A stretch of 49,117 bases of DNA from an uncultured Lachnospiraceae bacterium (GTDB lineage Bacteria; Bacillota; Clostridia; Lachnospirales; Lachnospiraceae), in contig CANOEC010000030.1 of the NCBI GenBank assembly GCA_947564735.1, forward strand, positions 1 through 49,117. Direction: 5' to 3'. This document shows positions 26,043-35,720 of the stretch, piece after piece. Every line of letters begins with the position of its first letter. Positions within the stretch are counted from its first letter, which is position 1. Both the position numbers and the translations under genes were made by a program. Below the pieces are notes generated by a model. That model did not search any database, was not told the origin of the DNA, and saw only the letters and a program-made list of their open reading frames with translations.

Positions 26043-26732
26043 ATGATTGGAGATAGTTTTCCTATGGTGATGATTATTCAGACATACGGTACAATGTTAA
26101 TTAAGGCATTGGGGCAGACGGTGCTTTTGACGGTGCTTTCGCTGGTGTTTGCCATGATAATCGGTATGGCATTCGGACTGATGAACGTGGGACATAACAG
26201 GGTGCTTAATTTTATAGGAACGGTCTATGTGGATGCGGTGAGGGGTGTCCCCTTGATTGTACTGGCATATTTTATCTATTTCGGTATCCCGCAGGGGATT
26301 CACAGTCTGGGCTTTACGGATTTCAGGATGGGACCGCTGCTTGCAGGAACGATTACGTTGTCCATGAATTGCGGAGCATATATGGCTGAAATTATCAGAG
26401 CAGGTATTCAGAGCGTGGACAGAGGTCAGATGGAGGCGGGCAGAAGTCTCGGACTCTCCTACGGTGCAGGCATGGCGCTGATTGTTGTACCGCAGGCGAT
26501 TCGCACCATGATTCCCTCGATTATCAATCAGTTTATTATCACGCTGAAGGACAGTTCAATTTTATCCGTTATTGCATTTCCGGAGCTGGTCAATGTGGGA
26601 AAAACCATCATGGGCAATACGATGAAATGTCTGGAGACATGGGCAATCATAGGTGTGATGTATATGATAGTCATCATTACGCTCAGTAAGGTTTCCAAGA
26701 AGATAGAGAGGAGAGTAAACCGTGGCAGATAG
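26043..26732 (+). CDS. Amino-acid ABC transporter permease (His/Glu/Gln/Arg family)
   Basis: Membrane subunit of the importer, 229 residues with about five helices. The coupling motif is present in [50 protein letters not shown], the EAA loop of this family, and [22 protein letters not shown] is the usual N-terminal signature. It lies 45 bases after the binding protein and overlaps the ATPase gene by 11 bases. Confidence 0.93.
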   Translation: MIGDSFPMVMIIQTYGTMLIKALGQTVLLTVLSLVFAMIIGMAFGLMNVGHNRVLNFIGTVYVDAVRGVPLIVLAYFIYFGIPQGIHSLGFTDFRMGPLLAGTITLSMNCGAYMAEIIRAGIQSVDRGQMEAGRSLGLSYGAGMALIVVPQAIRTMIPSIINQFIITLKDSSILSVIAFPELVNVGKTIMGNTMKCLETWAIIGVMYMIVIITLSKVSKKIERRVNRGR

Positions 26733-27489
26733 CAGGCATCTTAGCAGCAGCGTTTCTGATAAAAATAAAATTATCGTCAAGAATCTGAAAAAGAATTTTG
26801 GTTCACTGGAAGTACTTAAGGATATTAATGTCGAAGTAAGCGAAGGTGAAGTTGTGGTGTTAATTGGTCCTTCGGGCAGTGGAAAATCGACGTTTTTAAG
26901 ATGCTTAAACCAGTTGGAAAAGGTGACTTCCGGGCAGATTATCATAGACGGTCACGACGTGACGGATAAGCATACGGACATCAATAAGGTGCGCGAGAAC
27001 ATTGGCATGGTTTTCCAGCATTTTAATCTGTTCAATCATCTAACTGTTTTGAAGAATATGACGCTTGCTCCGGTACATCTGAAAACATTGTCCAAGGCGG
27101 AGGCTAAGGATAAGGCGATGAAGCTTTTGGAGCGGGTCGGACTTGCGGACAAGGCGGAAGCGTATCCGAGTCAGCTGTCCGGCGGACAAAAGCAGCGAGT
27201 GGCGATTGCCAGAGCGCTCGAAATGAATCCGGATATCATGCTCTTTGACGAGCCGACGAGCGCACTCGATCCTGAGATGGTAGGAGAGGTGCTCTCTGTC
27301 ATGAAGGAACTTGCCAGAGAGGGCATGACGATGGTGGTGGTAACCCATGAAATCGGTTTTGCCCGTGAGGTGGCGAGCAGGGTGATTTTTATGGAAGGCG
27401 GCTATATCGTAGAGGAAGGCACGCCGGAAGAGGTATTTAACCATCCGAAGGAGCCAAGAACAATTGATTTCCTCAGTAAAGTACTGTAA
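26722..27489 (+). CDS. Amino-acid ABC transporter ATP-binding protein
   Basis: ATPase of the importer, 255 residues. GTG start at 26722 after GAGAGGAG; it overlaps the permease by 11 bases, implying translational coupling. Walker [10 protein letters not shown], the Q-loop in [10 protein letters not shown], signature [16 protein letters not shown], Walker [15 protein letters not shown] and the switch His in [10 protein letters not shown] are all intact. The sequence [26 protein letters not shown] is typical of GlnQ/HisP-type subunits. No clear terminator follows. Confidence 0.95.
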   Translation: MADSRHLSSSVSDKNKIIVKNLKKNFGSLEVLKDINVEVSEGEVVVLIGPSGSGKSTFLRCLNQLEKVTSGQIIIDGHDVTDKHTDINKVRENIGMVFQHFNLFNHLTVLKNMTLAPVHLKTLSKAEAKDKAMKLLERVGLADKAEAYPSQLSGGQKQRVAIARALEMNPDIMLFDEPTSALDPEMVGEVLSVMKELAREGMTMVVVTHEIGFAREVASRVIFMEGGYIVEEGTPEEVFNHPKEPRTIDFLSKVL

Positions 27490-27580
27490 TCTGCGGGAAA
27501 GAAAATTTTCCGAGAAAACAGGATTTTGGCAGGATTTAAGGAAAACTTTGAAAATTTTCGTGAGAAAATGAAAAAAGTAC

Positions 27581-27609
27581 TTGCATTATTATCAGAAATA
27601 TAATAGAAT
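27581..27609 (+). promoter_or_regulatory. Promoter of tRNA-Glu
   Basis: TTGCAT at 27581-27586, 17-base spacer, TAGAAT at 27604-27609. The tRNA begins 20 bases after the -10. Confidence 0.65.
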
Positions 27610-27628
27610 AAGCAAGTGTCAAACAGAT

Positions 27629-27700
27629 GGCTCGTTGGTCAAGCGGTTAAGACGCCGCCCTCTCACGGCGGAAACAGGGGTTCGATTCCCCTACGAGCTG
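27629..27700 (+). tRNA. tRNA-Glu (anticodon CUC)
   Basis: A 72-base cloverleaf. Acceptor stem GGCTCGT (27629-27635) pairs with ACGAGCT (27693-27699), with G-U at the first pair. D stem GTC/GAC. Anticodon stem CCGCC/GGCGG around loop CTCTCAC, giving anticodon CTC at 27662-27664, which reads GAG. T arm is AGGGG TTCGATT CCCCT. Discriminator is G at 27700. No CCA is encoded (TTG follows). The CUC isoacceptor is less common than UUC in this phylum and stands here as a single-gene unit with its own promoter and terminator. Confidence 0.93.
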
Positions 27701-27731
27701 TTGACTGTTTATAACAGCCCAACCCTAAAGG

Positions 27732-27769
27732 ATGCTGGAAACCATGACAAATGGTTTGCGGCATTTTTG
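27732..27769 (+). terminator. Intrinsic terminator after tRNA-Glu
   Basis: AAACCAT (27739-27745) pairs with ATGGTTT (27751-27757), extended by an outer ATGC/GCAT pairing across small bulges, followed by TTTTT at 27764-27768. Confidence 0.75.
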
Positions 27770-27856
27770 TTATAGCAGGAAATTCTCCTGTCAACGCACG
27801 AGTTTGCGAAGCAAATCCCGCAATCGGACGAAGAACGATTTTTTGTTGGAAATTAC

Positions 27857-27885
27857 TTGCAAACCATCCCGAAGAGTGCTACAAT
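27857..27885 (+). promoter_or_regulatory. Promoter of the rimP-nusA-infB operon
   Basis: TTGCAA at 27857-27862, 17-base spacer, TACAAT at 27880-27885. About 165 bases of leader precede rimP. Confidence 0.7.
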
Positions 27886-27916
27886 ACCTTATGTATTAAG
27901 AATAAAGATTAAGATT

Positions 27917-27944
27917 AAGAGTGGACTTGCGAGTCCACTCTTTT
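27917..27944 (+). terminator. Hairpin attenuator-like element in the rimP leader
   Basis: AAGAGTGGACT (27917-27927) pairs perfectly over 11 bp with AGTCCACTCTT (27932-27942) around loop TGCG, followed by TT and then A. It lies within the transcript leader of the nusA operon. Such an element could give NusA-dependent autoregulation by attenuation, as inferred from NusA's known role at hairpins. Confidence 0.6.
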
Positions 27945-28050
27945 ACGTCCGCGGGCTGTGGAACGGCAGAAAGTTTTGCCTTTGTTTCATACAAAGCACA
28001 GGGGAAAACAGACAGGTTACCCGTGGAATAGGAAATATGAGGAGGCGTGA

Positions 28051-28515
28051 ATGTCAAAGAGAGAGACATATGAATCGAGAACTGAAGAACTGCTTATCCC
28101 TATCGCAGACAGATACGGGGTGGAAATCTATGATATAGAGTATGTCAAAGAGGGCAAAGAATGGTATCTGCGCGCGTACATTGACAAACCGGAAGGAGTT
28201 ACGATTATTGATTGTGAGAATGTCAGCCGTGCGTTGTCGGATATGCTGGATGTGGAGGATTACATACCGGACGCATATATATTGGAAGTCAGCAGTCCGG
28301 GGCTTGGCAGAGCGCTTAAGAAGGACCGGCATCTGGAGAAAAGTCTTGGTATGGATGTGGAAATTAAGACATACAAGCCTATTGACGGCTGTAAAGAGTT
28401 TGCGGGAACGCTCAAAGCGTTTGATGCAGATACGATTACAATAGAGGAAAACGGGAACGACCGTGTTTTACTGCGAAAAGAGGCGGCGCTTATCAGACTT
28501 GCGCTTGATTTTTGA
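28051..28515 (+). CDS. rimP: Ribosome maturation factor RimP
   Basis: Needed for 30S subunit assembly. 154 residues with GAGGAGG before the ATG. Conserved stretches are YDIEYVKEGKEWYLRAYIDKPEGVTIIDCENVSRALSDMLD and YILEVSSPGLGRALKK, the family signature. First gene of the nusA operon in the standard Firmicute order. Confidence 0.95.
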   Translation: MSKRETYESRTEELLIPIADRYGVEIYDIEYVKEGKEWYLRAYIDKPEGVTIIDCENVSRALSDMLDVEDYIPDAYILEVSSPGLGRALKKDRHLEKSLGMDVEIKTYKPIDGCKEFAGTLKAFDADTITIEENGNDRVLLRKEAALIRLALDF

Positions 28516-28579
28516 AAAATAACCGTTATGGTGGCGGGAAATACAGAATTCAGAAAGAAACATAGGAGGATCACGGAAA

Positions 28580-29851
28580 ATGAATAAGGAGTTAATGGAG
28601 GCACTGGATATTTTGGAGAAGGAAAAGGAAATCAGCAAAGAAATCCTTTTTGAAGCAATCGAAAATTCTCTGATTACGGCGTGCAAGAACCATTTTGGCA
28701 AGGCAGATAATGTCAAAGTGGAAATTGACAGGGAGACTTGCGATTTCCTCTGCTATGCGGAAAAAGAGGTCGTGGAAGAGGTGGAAGATGATGTGCTGCA
28801 GATTTCTCTGGAAGATGCACAGGAGATTTCCAAGAGGGCGAAGCTCGGCGACATGCTCCATGTAGAGATTAAGTCTAAGGAATTCGGACGTATTGCGACA
28901 CAGAATGCAAAAAATGTTATTTTACAGAAAATCCGCGAGGAAGAAAGAAGCGTTATCTATAATCAGTACTACGAGAAGGAGAAGGATGTGGTGACCGGCA
29001 TTGTACAGCGCTACATCGGGAGAAATATTTCTATCAATCTCGGTAAGGCGGATGCGATTCTGAATGAGAGCGAACAGGTCAGAGGTGAGAATTTCAGACC
29101 TACTGAAAGAATCAAGGTATATATTCTGGAAGTTAAGAATACACCTAAAGGACCGAGGATTCTTGTCAGCCGGACCCATCCGGAACTGGTGAAGAGACTG
29201 TTTGAGTCTGAAGTGACGGAAATCAAGGACGGTACGGTGGAGATTATGAGTATCGCCAGAGAGGCAGGAAGCAGAACAAAGATAGCGGTTCGCTCCAACA
29301 ATCCCAACGTGGATGCCGTGGGCGCGTGTGTCGGTATCAACGGGGCAAGAGTAAATTCCATTGTCGATGAACTGTGCGGTGAGAAGATTGATATCGTGAA
29401 TTGGGATGAGAACCCCGGCAACCTGATTCAGAACGCGTTGTCGCCGGCAAAGATTGTGGCGGTGTTTGCGGATCCTGACGAGAAGACGGCGAAGGTCGTC
29501 GTGCCGGATTACCAGTTATCGCTTGCTATTGGCAAGGAGGGTCAGAATGCGAGACTTGCGGCAAGACTGACAGGATACAAAATTGATATCAAGAGTGAAA
29601 CGCAGGCGAAGGATGCACCGGGCTTCCGTTATGAGGATTATGTCTATGACGATGAATATGACGAAGACTACGGTGATGAGGATTATAATGAGGAATACGG
29701 GGACGAAGATTACAGTGAGGAAGGCAGCGAAGGTGACTATGAGGGAGATTATAACGAAGAAGGTTATGACGAGGGCGTAGCGCAGGAGATGGAGGACGCT
29801 GTGGAAGCAGAAGAGCCATCGTATGATGAGGGAAATCCGGGAGAGGAATAA
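28580..29851 (+). CDS. nusA: Transcription termination/antitermination factor NusA, with acidic C-terminal tail
   Basis: Binds RNA polymerase and nascent RNA and controls pausing, termination and antitermination. 423 residues: N-terminal RNAP-binding domain (1-130), S1 domain (about 137-200), KH1 and KH2 (about 210-345, with AIGKEGQNARLAARLTGYKIDI). After residue 348 comes a tail of about 75 residues built from DEY, DEDY and EEY units, almost free of basic residues. Typical Firmicute NusA ends near the KH domains, about 350-370 residues. The tail resembles an RNA-mimic or flexible acidic arm; its role is unknown. GGAGG precedes the start at 28580. Confidence 0.95.
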   Translation: MNKELMEALDILEKEKEISKEILFEAIENSLITACKNHFGKADNVKVEIDRETCDFLCYAEKEVVEEVEDDVLQISLEDAQEISKRAKLGDMLHVEIKSKEFGRIATQNAKNVILQKIREEERSVIYNQYYEKEKDVVTGIVQRYIGRNISINLGKADAILNESEQVRGENFRPTERIKVYILEVKNTPKGPRILVSRTHPELVKRLFESEVTEIKDGTVEIMSIAREAGSRTKIAVRSNNPNVDAVGACVGINGARVNSIVDELCGEKIDIVNWDENPGNLIQNALSPAKIVAVFADPDEKTAKVVVPDYQLSLAIGKEGQNARLAARLTGYKIDIKSETQAKDAPGFRYEDYVYDDEYDEDYGDEDYNEEYGDEDYSEEGSEGDYEGDYNEEGYDEGVAQEMEDAVEAEEPSYDEGNPGEE

Positions 29852-29853
29852 GA

Positions 29854-30135
29854 ATGGCAAAGAAGATACCCATGCGGCAATGTGTGGGCTGCGGTGAGAT
29901 GAAGAATAAAAAAGAAATGATGCGCGTTTTAAAGTCCGAGGACGGTTCCGTGACGTTAGATATGACCGGCAGGAAGAATGGTAGAGGGGCATATTTGTGT
30001 GTAGACAGAGCATGTCTGGCGAAAGCCAGAAAAAATAAAGGCTTGGAGCGATCGTTTAAAATGAACATACCGCAGGAAATATACGGGAATCTGGAAAAGG
30101 AGTTTGAGGAGAGCGAACATGCAGGAGAAACCTAA
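29854..30135 (+). CDS. rnpM: YlxR-family RNA-binding protein (RNase P modulator RnpM)
   Basis: A 93-residue protein of the DUF448/YlxR family with MRQCVGCGEMKNKKEMMRV and NGRGAYLCVDRACLAKARK. YlxR has been described as an RNase P modulator in Firmicutes. It begins two bases after the nusA stop and overlaps the next gene by 17 bases, in the conserved nusA-ylxR-ylxQ-infB order. Confidence 0.93.
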   Translation: MAKKIPMRQCVGCGEMKNKKEMMRVLKSEDGSVTLDMTGRKNGRGAYLCVDRACLAKARKNKGLERSFKMNIPQEIYGNLEKEFEESEHAGET

Positions 30136-30442
30136 TAGAAATCGGGTGTTATCTATGCTGGGTCTGGCTGCCCGCTCCAGAAATGTTGTCAGTGGCGGAT
30201 TTGCGACAGAGGAAGCAGTGAAGAGTGGAAAGGCATATCTGGTTATCATAGCTGAGGATGCTTCGGATAACACCAGAAAGAAATATAGTAATATGTGTGA
30301 ATTTTATGAAGTGCCGTACGAGTATTACAGTGTAAAAGAAATGCTCGGGCATTCCATCGGCAAGGAAGAGCGTTCCTGTCTTGCTGTGACTGATAAGGGA
30401 TTTGCAGATTCAATACGGAAGCATTTATTAGATTCGGAATAG
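30119..30442 (+). CDS. L7Ae-family ribosomal/RNA-binding protein YlxQ
   Basis: A 107-residue protein with the L7Ae/L30e/S12e fold that recognises kink-turn RNAs. Key segments: NRVLSMLGLAARSRNVVSGGFATEEAVKSGKAYLVIIAEDASDNTRKK. Start at ATG 30119 with GAGGAGA at 30106-30112. It overlaps ylxR by 17 bases, so translation is probably coupled. Confidence 0.92.
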   Translation: MQEKPNRNRVLSMLGLAARSRNVVSGGFATEEAVKSGKAYLVIIAEDASDNTRKKYSNMCEFYEVPYEYYSVKEMLGHSIGKEERSCLAVTDKGFADSIRKHLLDSE

Positions 30443-30457
30443 TTGGAGGTAGTGAGC

Positions 30458-33349
30458 ATGGCAAAAATGAAAGTACATGAGCTGGCAAAAGAGCTGGAGA
30501 AACAGAGCAAAGAGTTGATCGCTTTTTTGCAGGATAAAGGATATGAAGTAAAAGTTGCGCAAAGTTCTATTGAGGAGGAAGCCATAGAGCTGGTTCGGAA
30601 GCATTTCGGCGGTGCAGGGCAGGGAAAGGCTGACACAGGTGCCAAAATGGAGCCGAAGGCGGAAGGAAAAGTACAGCCCGCAGCGGAGAAAGAAGCGGGA
30701 GAAAAATCCAAAGCGCCGGAGACGACAGCGTCTAAATCCGAGCCGAAAATGGTTAAGGATGAGGCGCCAAAAGCGGAAGCGGCGGAGACGAAGGCAAAGA
30801 CGGAACAGCCAAAGAAGAAAAAGATTATCTTTGTAAGCAATCCGCATAATTCCAAGATGCAGGGGCAGCGTCCGCCGCAGGGAAATGCGGGTAAGACAAA
30901 CAATGGCGGCAACCGCGGCGGTAATGATAGAAGACCGGTTGGGAATGGCGCCCGCCCGGTGCAGGTGCAGAATGTGCCGCATCAGATTATCAGACCGACG
31001 CAGAAACCGATTCCTGTCACGGCAGAGCCTTATGATGTGCGTCAGAAACAACAGCAGGAGCGCAGAATGGAGCAGCGGCAGCAGGAGAAGCGGGAGCGGG
31101 AGCGCGAGCGGGAACAGCAGCAGCGTGAGCAACAGCAGCGTGAACGGGAACAGCAGGAACGTGAAAATGCCGGCGCAGTGCGTGGAAGCAAAGCGCCGCA
31201 GGGACGGGAGAGAACAGCAGGTGCGGGAGAAAATAGCAGACCGGAAGGTCAGAATAGACCGGCTTATAACAATAATCAAGGCAATCGCAGGAATAACGGC
31301 GCTGGTGCGGGTAATGTCCGCAATCAGGGAAATTTTGACCGCTCTCAGAGAGGAAATGGCGGACAGGACAATCGATTTAAGAAAAATAACAATCAGAAGG
31401 ACTTTATCCCCGAGACGCCTATCAAGGACGTGGAGAAACACAGAGATGACGAGAAGCGCAGGGCAAATCAGGACAGAGATAAACGCTCCAAGAAGGATCT
31501 GATTTATGAAGAGGATGATGTAGCAGTAAAGAACCGCAATAAAGCAGGACGTTTTATCAAGCCGGAGAAAAAGGTTTCAGAGGCTGTGGAGGAGCAGATT
31601 AAAGTCATTACCATTCCCGATTCCTTAACCATTAAAGAATTGGCGGATAAGATGAAGATACAGCCTTCCGTGATTATCAAGAAGCTCTTCATGCAGGGAC
31701 AGATTGTGACTTTAAATTCGGAAATCAGCTTTGAGGATGCGGAAAACATCGCGATTGAGTATGAGATTATCTGTGAAAAAGAGGTTAAAGTCGATGTGAT
31801 TGAGGAACTGCTCAAGGAAGATGCGGAAGATGAAGCTTCCATGGTGAGCAGACCGCCTGTAATCTGCGTGATGGGACACGTGGACCATGGAAAAACATCC
31901 CTGCTTGACGCCATCCGTAAGACCAACGTCACCGATAAGGAGGCAGGAGGCATTACGCAGGCGATTGGCGCCTATACAGTATCAGCCAACGGACAGAGCA
32001 TTACATTTCTGGATACGCCGGGGCATGAGGCATTTACGGCGATGCGTATGAGAGGTGCAAATTCTACGGATATTGCCGTGCTTGTTGTAGCGGCGGACGA
32101 CGGTGTTATGCCGCAGACAGTCGAGGCAATCAACCATGCGAAGGCGGCAGGAATTGAAATTATCGTAGCGGTTAATAAGATTGATAAGCCCAATGCGAAC
32201 ATCGACCGTGTCAAACAGGAAATGACGGAGTACGAATTGATTCCGGTAGACTGGGGCGGAACGACGGAGTTTGTGCCGGTGTCAGCAAAATCGGGAGAAG
32301 GCATTGAGAATCTGTTGGAGACGATTCTTCTGACAGCGGAGATTCTGGAGTTAAAGGCGAATCCGGACAGGAATGCAAGAGGACTGGTTATCGAGGCGGA
32401 GCTTGATAAAGGGCGCGGTCCGGTCGCAACCGTGCTGGTGCAGAAGGGTACGCTGCATGTAGGCGACTTTATTTCAGCAGGCGCAAGCCACGGTAAAGTC
32501 AGGGCAATGATAGATGATAAGGGCAGAAGAGTGAAGGAGGCAACGCCCTCTACGCCGGTAGAGATTCTGGGTCTGTCCGATGTACCGAGTGCGGGAGAAG
32601 TATTTATTGTACATGAAAATGATAAGAGTGCAAAAACTTATGCAGAAACCTATATGGCGCAGCATAAAGAGGAAATGCTTGCAGATACTAAGACGAGAAT
32701 GTCTCTTGACGATCTGTTTAGCCAGATTCAGGAAGGTAATCTGAAAGAATTGAATCTGATTGTAAAGGCGGACGTACAGGGCAGCGTGGAGGCTGTAAAG
32801 CAGAGTCTGATGAAGCTGTCCAACGAAGAAGTAGTCGTAAAATGTATTCACGGCGGCGTGGGTGCCATCAACGAATCGGATGTTTCACTTGCTTCCGCAT
32901 CTTCCGCGATTATTATCGGCTTCAATGTAAGACCGGATACGACGGCGAAGGCTGTGGCGGAGCGTGAAGGCGTAGACGTTAGACTGTATAAGGTCATTTA
33001 TCAGGCGATTGAGGATATTGAAGCGGCGATGAAGGGGATGTTAGACCCGGTATTTGAAGAAAAAGTAATCGGTCATGCCGAGGTACGTCAGATTTTCAAG
33101 GCGTCCGCAGTGGGCAATATTGCCGGTTCTTATGTGCTGGACGGTGAATTCCAGAGAGGCTGCAAGATTCGTATCAGCAGAGAGGGCGAGCAGATTTATG
33201 AAGGTGAGCTGGCTTCCCTGAAGCGGTTTAAGGACGATGTGAAGGAAGTGAAAGCCGGATATGAATGTGGTCTTGTGTTTGAAGGATTTGACAAGATGCA
33301 GGAACTGGATATTGTTGAGGCATATGTAATGGTGGAAGTGCCGAGATAG
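30458..33349 (+). CDS. infB: Translation initiation factor IF-2
   Basis: GTPase that places initiator tRNA on the 30S subunit. ATG 30458 is chosen (GGAGGT at 30445-30450, spacing 7), giving 963 residues. A short IF2 N-terminal domain ([16 protein letters not shown]) is followed by a long charged low-complexity region (about 50-300, with runs of QQRE-type repeats). Then come a second IF2_N module (about 385-460, [27 protein letters not shown]) and the G domain with G1 GHVDHGKT near 473, DTPGHEAF and NKID. Domains II-IV follow. The variable linker explains the length. Confidence 0.97.
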   Translation: MAKMKVHELAKELEKQSKELIAFLQDKGYEVKVAQSSIEEEAIELVRKHFGGAGQGKADTGAKMEPKAEGKVQPAAEKEAGEKSKAPETTASKSEPKMVKDEAPKAEAAETKAKTEQPKKKKIIFVSNPHNSKMQGQRPPQGNAGKTNNGGNRGGNDRRPVGNGARPVQVQNVPHQIIRPTQKPIPVTAEPYDVRQKQQQERRMEQRQQEKREREREREQQQREQQQREREQQERENAGAVRGSKAPQGRERTAGAGENSRPEGQNRPAYNNNQGNRRNNGAGAGNVRNQGNFDRSQRGNGGQDNRFKKNNNQKDFIPETPIKDVEKHRDDEKRRANQDRDKRSKKDLIYEEDDVAVKNRNKAGRFIKPEKKVSEAVEEQIKVITIPDSLTIKELADKMKIQPSVIIKKLFMQGQIVTLNSEISFEDAENIAIEYEIICEKEVKVDVIEELLKEDAEDEASMVSRPPVICVMGHVDHGKTSLLDAIRKTNVTDKEAGGITQAIGAYTVSANGQSITFLDTPGHEAFTAMRMRGANSTDIAVLVVAADDGVMPQTVEAINHAKAAGIEIIVAVNKIDKPNANIDRVKQEMTEYELIPVDWGGTTEFVPVSAKSGEGIENLLETILLTAEILELKANPDRNARGLVIEAELDKGRGPVATVLVQKGTLHVGDFISAGASHGKVRAMIDDKGRRVKEATPSTPVEILGLSDVPSAGEVFIVHENDKSAKTYAETYMAQHKEEMLADTKTRMSLDDLFSQIQEGNLKELNLIVKADVQGSVEAVKQSLMKLSNEEVVVKCIHGGVGAINESDVSLASASSAIIIGFNVRPDTTAKAVAEREGVDVRLYKVIYQAIEDIEAAMKGMLDPVFEEKVIGHAEVRQIFKASAVGNIAGSYVLDGEFQRGCKIRISREGEQIYEGELASLKRFKDDVKEVKAGYECGLVFEGFDKMQELDIVEAYVMVEVPR

Positions 33350-33445
33350 AGACGATATTATATAGCAAGTGCTATTTTATACTGCGCCCGGTGAATGCCG
33401 GCGGCAGTATGGTTCCGGGCAAGCAGTGATGAAGGAGTGATTTCA

Positions 33446-33841
33446 ATGCGTAAAAACAGTGTAAAGAATACCCGTATCAACGGAGAAGTACAACGTGTGC
33501 TGGCGGAAATTATCAGAGGGGGGATAAAGGATCCGAGAATCGCCCCCATGACCTCTGTTGTGGCGGTAGAGGTTGCACCGGATTTGAAAACATGTAAGGC
33601 ATGGATCAGCGTGCTCGGAGATGAGAAGGCGCAGGCGGATACGCTGGCAGGATTAAGAAGCGCGGAAGGTTATATCCGCAATCAGCTTGCGAGGACGATT
33701 AATCTGCGCAATACGCCGCAGCTTACGTTTATTATGGACCAGTCCATTGCGTACGGCGTAAATATGTCAAAATTGATTGATGAAGTAGTTCACAGTGAAT
33801 CGATAGAGGATGAGACGGTAGAGAGCAATGAAAATAATTGA
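33446..33841 (+). CDS. rbfA: Ribosome-binding factor A
   Basis: 30S assembly and cold-adaptation factor with a KH-like fold; 131 residues. ATG 33446 is chosen because AAGGAG lies at 33431-33436; the in-frame ATG at 33395 lacks a site. Key segments: RINGEVQRVLAEIIRGGIKDPRI, TSVVAVEVAPDLKTCKAWISVLG and RLNxNPxL-like RNTPQLTFIMDQSIAYGVNM. It overlaps nrnA by 14 bases. Confidence 0.95.
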   Translation: MRKNSVKNTRINGEVQRVLAEIIRGGIKDPRIAPMTSVVAVEVAPDLKTCKAWISVLGDEKAQADTLAGLRSAEGYIRNQLARTINLRNTPQLTFIMDQSIAYGVNMSKLIDEVVHSESIEDETVESNENN

Positions 33842-34778
33842 TGAAGTAAAGGGTGCCATGACGATAGCGATAAGCGGGCATATCAGACCGGACGGGGATT
33901 GCGTAGGGTCTGTGATGGGACTGTACCTTTATCTGAAAAAAGCGTTGCCGGCAGCGGAAATCGATGTATATCTGGATAAACCGGCAGATATTTTCAGGTG
34001 TATCAGTCATATTGAAGATATTAAATCAGGATTTTATTCGGAAAAGGAGTACGACGTCTTTGTGGCTTTGGATACGACGGATGACCGTCTGGGAGACGTC
34101 GAGACCATTTATCGCAAAGCACGTAAGAAGATTAATATTGACCACCATGTCAGCAACCGGGGATGCGGGGATGTAAATATTGTGGAGCCGGACAGAAGCT
34201 CGACGGCGGAACTGCTCTATGAGCTGATGGATGCAGAGATGATTGACGAGGAAATTGCCAAGGCGATCTATATCGGCATTATCCATGACACCGGAGTTCT
34301 CAGATATTCTAATACATCTCCGCGTACCTTGCAGATTGCAGCGGAACTTATTAAATTTGGATTTGATTTTTCTACAATCGTGGAAGAAACGTTTTTTGAG
34401 AAGACTTACCGGCAGACGCAGATTATGGGCAGGTCGGTGCTGGAGAGTGTCCGCTTTATGGAAGGACGCTGCATTGTCAGCATGGTCAGCCGCAGGATGA
34501 TGGAATTTTACTGTGTGACGCCGAAGGATTTGGATGGAATTGTGAATCAGCTCCAGTCAGTCAAAGGCGTTGACTGTGCAATTTTCATGTATGAAACGGG
34601 AACGTTGGAGTACAAGGTCAGTATGCGTTCTAACGGAAAGGTAGACGTCTCTGCCATTGCAGTGAAATTTGGCGGCGGCGGGCATGTACGTGCGGCCGGC
34701 TGCACGATGAACGGTACATATCATGATAATATTAACAATCTTTCGATAGAGATTGCGGAGCAGCTTGAGAATGAATAA
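33828..34778 (+). CDS. nrnA: DHH-family nanoRNase / pAp phosphatase
   Basis: Degrades short oligoribonucleotides and dephosphorylates pAp. 316 residues. DHH motifs are complete: ISGHIRPDGDCVGSVMGL, VALDTTDD, NIDHHVSN and IIHDTGVLRYSNTS. The C-terminal DHHA1 domain ends with the GGGGHVRAAG nucleotide-binding motif. The gene overlaps rbfA by 14 bases and truB by 8. The rbfA-nrnA-truB-ribF order is standard in Firmicutes. Confidence 0.94.
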   Translation: MKIIDEVKGAMTIAISGHIRPDGDCVGSVMGLYLYLKKALPAAEIDVYLDKPADIFRCISHIEDIKSGFYSEKEYDVFVALDTTDDRLGDVETIYRKARKKINIDHHVSNRGCGDVNIVEPDRSSTAELLYELMDAEMIDEEIAKAIYIGIIHDTGVLRYSNTSPRTLQIAAELIKFGFDFSTIVEETFFEKTYRQTQIMGRSVLESVRFMEGRCIVSMVSRRMMEFYCVTPKDLDGIVNQLQSVKGVDCAIFMYETGTLEYKVSMRSNGKVDVSAIAVKFGGGGHVRAAGCTMNGTYHDNINNLSIEIAEQLENE

Positions 34779-35700
34779 CACATATAATGGAATTATAAAT
34801 GTTTATAAGGAGCGAGGCTTCACATCCCATGATGTGGTGGCAAAGCTCCGCGGTATCTGCCGGATGAAGAAAATCGGACATACAGGAACACTCGACCCGG
34901 AGGCGGTCGGCGTGCTTCCTGTATGTTTCGGTTCGGGGACAAAACTGTGCGATATGCTCACTGACTGGGATAAAGAGTATCTTGCCATACTGCGTCTGGG
35001 TGTGGTTACGGATACACAGGACATGTCGGGGAAGATACTGTCACAGTGTGGCGGTGACCGGCTTGCAGCGCTTATGCCGGAAGAAATCCGGCAGGTCATT
35101 GAGGGGTTTATCGGAGATTATGACCAGATTCCGCCGATGTACTCTGCTCTGAAAGTGAATGGTAAGAAGCTTTATGAACTGGCAAGGGCAGGGAAAGAAG
35201 TGGAGCGTGCGCCCAGAAAAGTAGAGATTAAGGAGATCGAAATTCTATCTATGAATCTGCCGGTCATTGAAATGAGAGTCGTATGTTCAAAAGGAACCTA
35301 TATCAGAACGTTGTGCCACGATATCGGTGCAAAGCTGGGATGTGGCGGTGCGATGGAGACCCTTGTCAGAAGCAGGGTGGGGATCTTTGGCATTGAGGAT
35401 GCACTGAAGCTGTGTGAGTTGGAGCGGCTGCGGGATAAGAATAAAATAGCGGATGTTATAATTCCGCCGGACGGGATATTTGTAAAAAACAAAGCAGTCT
35501 GTGTCAATGGACAGGGTGTTAAAATGGTGCAAAACGGCAATAAGCTTAGTATGGCACAGCTGGAACGGGCGTCACAGCCGGAGACATTTGCGGATGCAGA
35601 ACAGGTGCGTGTGTATGACGGTACCGGGAAATTTTATGGAATCTATGCATACCACGCAGATGAGCGGATGTGGAAACCCGTTAAGATGTTTTTAGATTAG
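34771..35700 (+). CDS. truB: tRNA pseudouridine(55) synthase TruB
   Basis: Converts U55 in the T loop of tRNAs to pseudouridine. ATG 34771 overlaps the nrnA stop; 309 residues. The catalytic Asp is in GHTGTLDPEAVGVLPVCFG. Further family segments are QIPPMYSALKVNGKKLYELAR and CSKGTYIRTLCHDIG. A PUA-like C-terminal part follows (from about 240). Confidence 0.95.
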   Translation: MNNTYNGIINVYKERGFTSHDVVAKLRGICRMKKIGHTGTLDPEAVGVLPVCFGSGTKLCDMLTDWDKEYLAILRLGVVTDTQDMSGKILSQCGGDRLAALMPEEIRQVIEGFIGDYDQIPPMYSALKVNGKKLYELARAGKEVERAPRKVEIKEIEILSMNLPVIEMRVVCSKGTYIRTLCHDIGAKLGCGGAMETLVRSRVGIFGIEDALKLCELERLRDKNKIADVIIPPDGIFVKNKAVCVNGQGVKMVQNGNKLSMAQLERASQPETFADAEQVRVYDGTGKFYGIYAYHADERMWKPVKMFLD

Positions 35701-35720
35701 AAGAAGAAACAGGGGCAGAG

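Noticed and set aside
27543-27558. AACTTTGAAAATTTT occurring both here and near 49097
   Set aside because: Short AT-rich match, no common context; compatible with chance.
27822-27845. AATCG/CGATT hairpin with T-run as a second terminator after the tRNA
   Set aside because: Only a 5-bp stem; the stronger terminator at 27732-27769 already explains the tRNA end.
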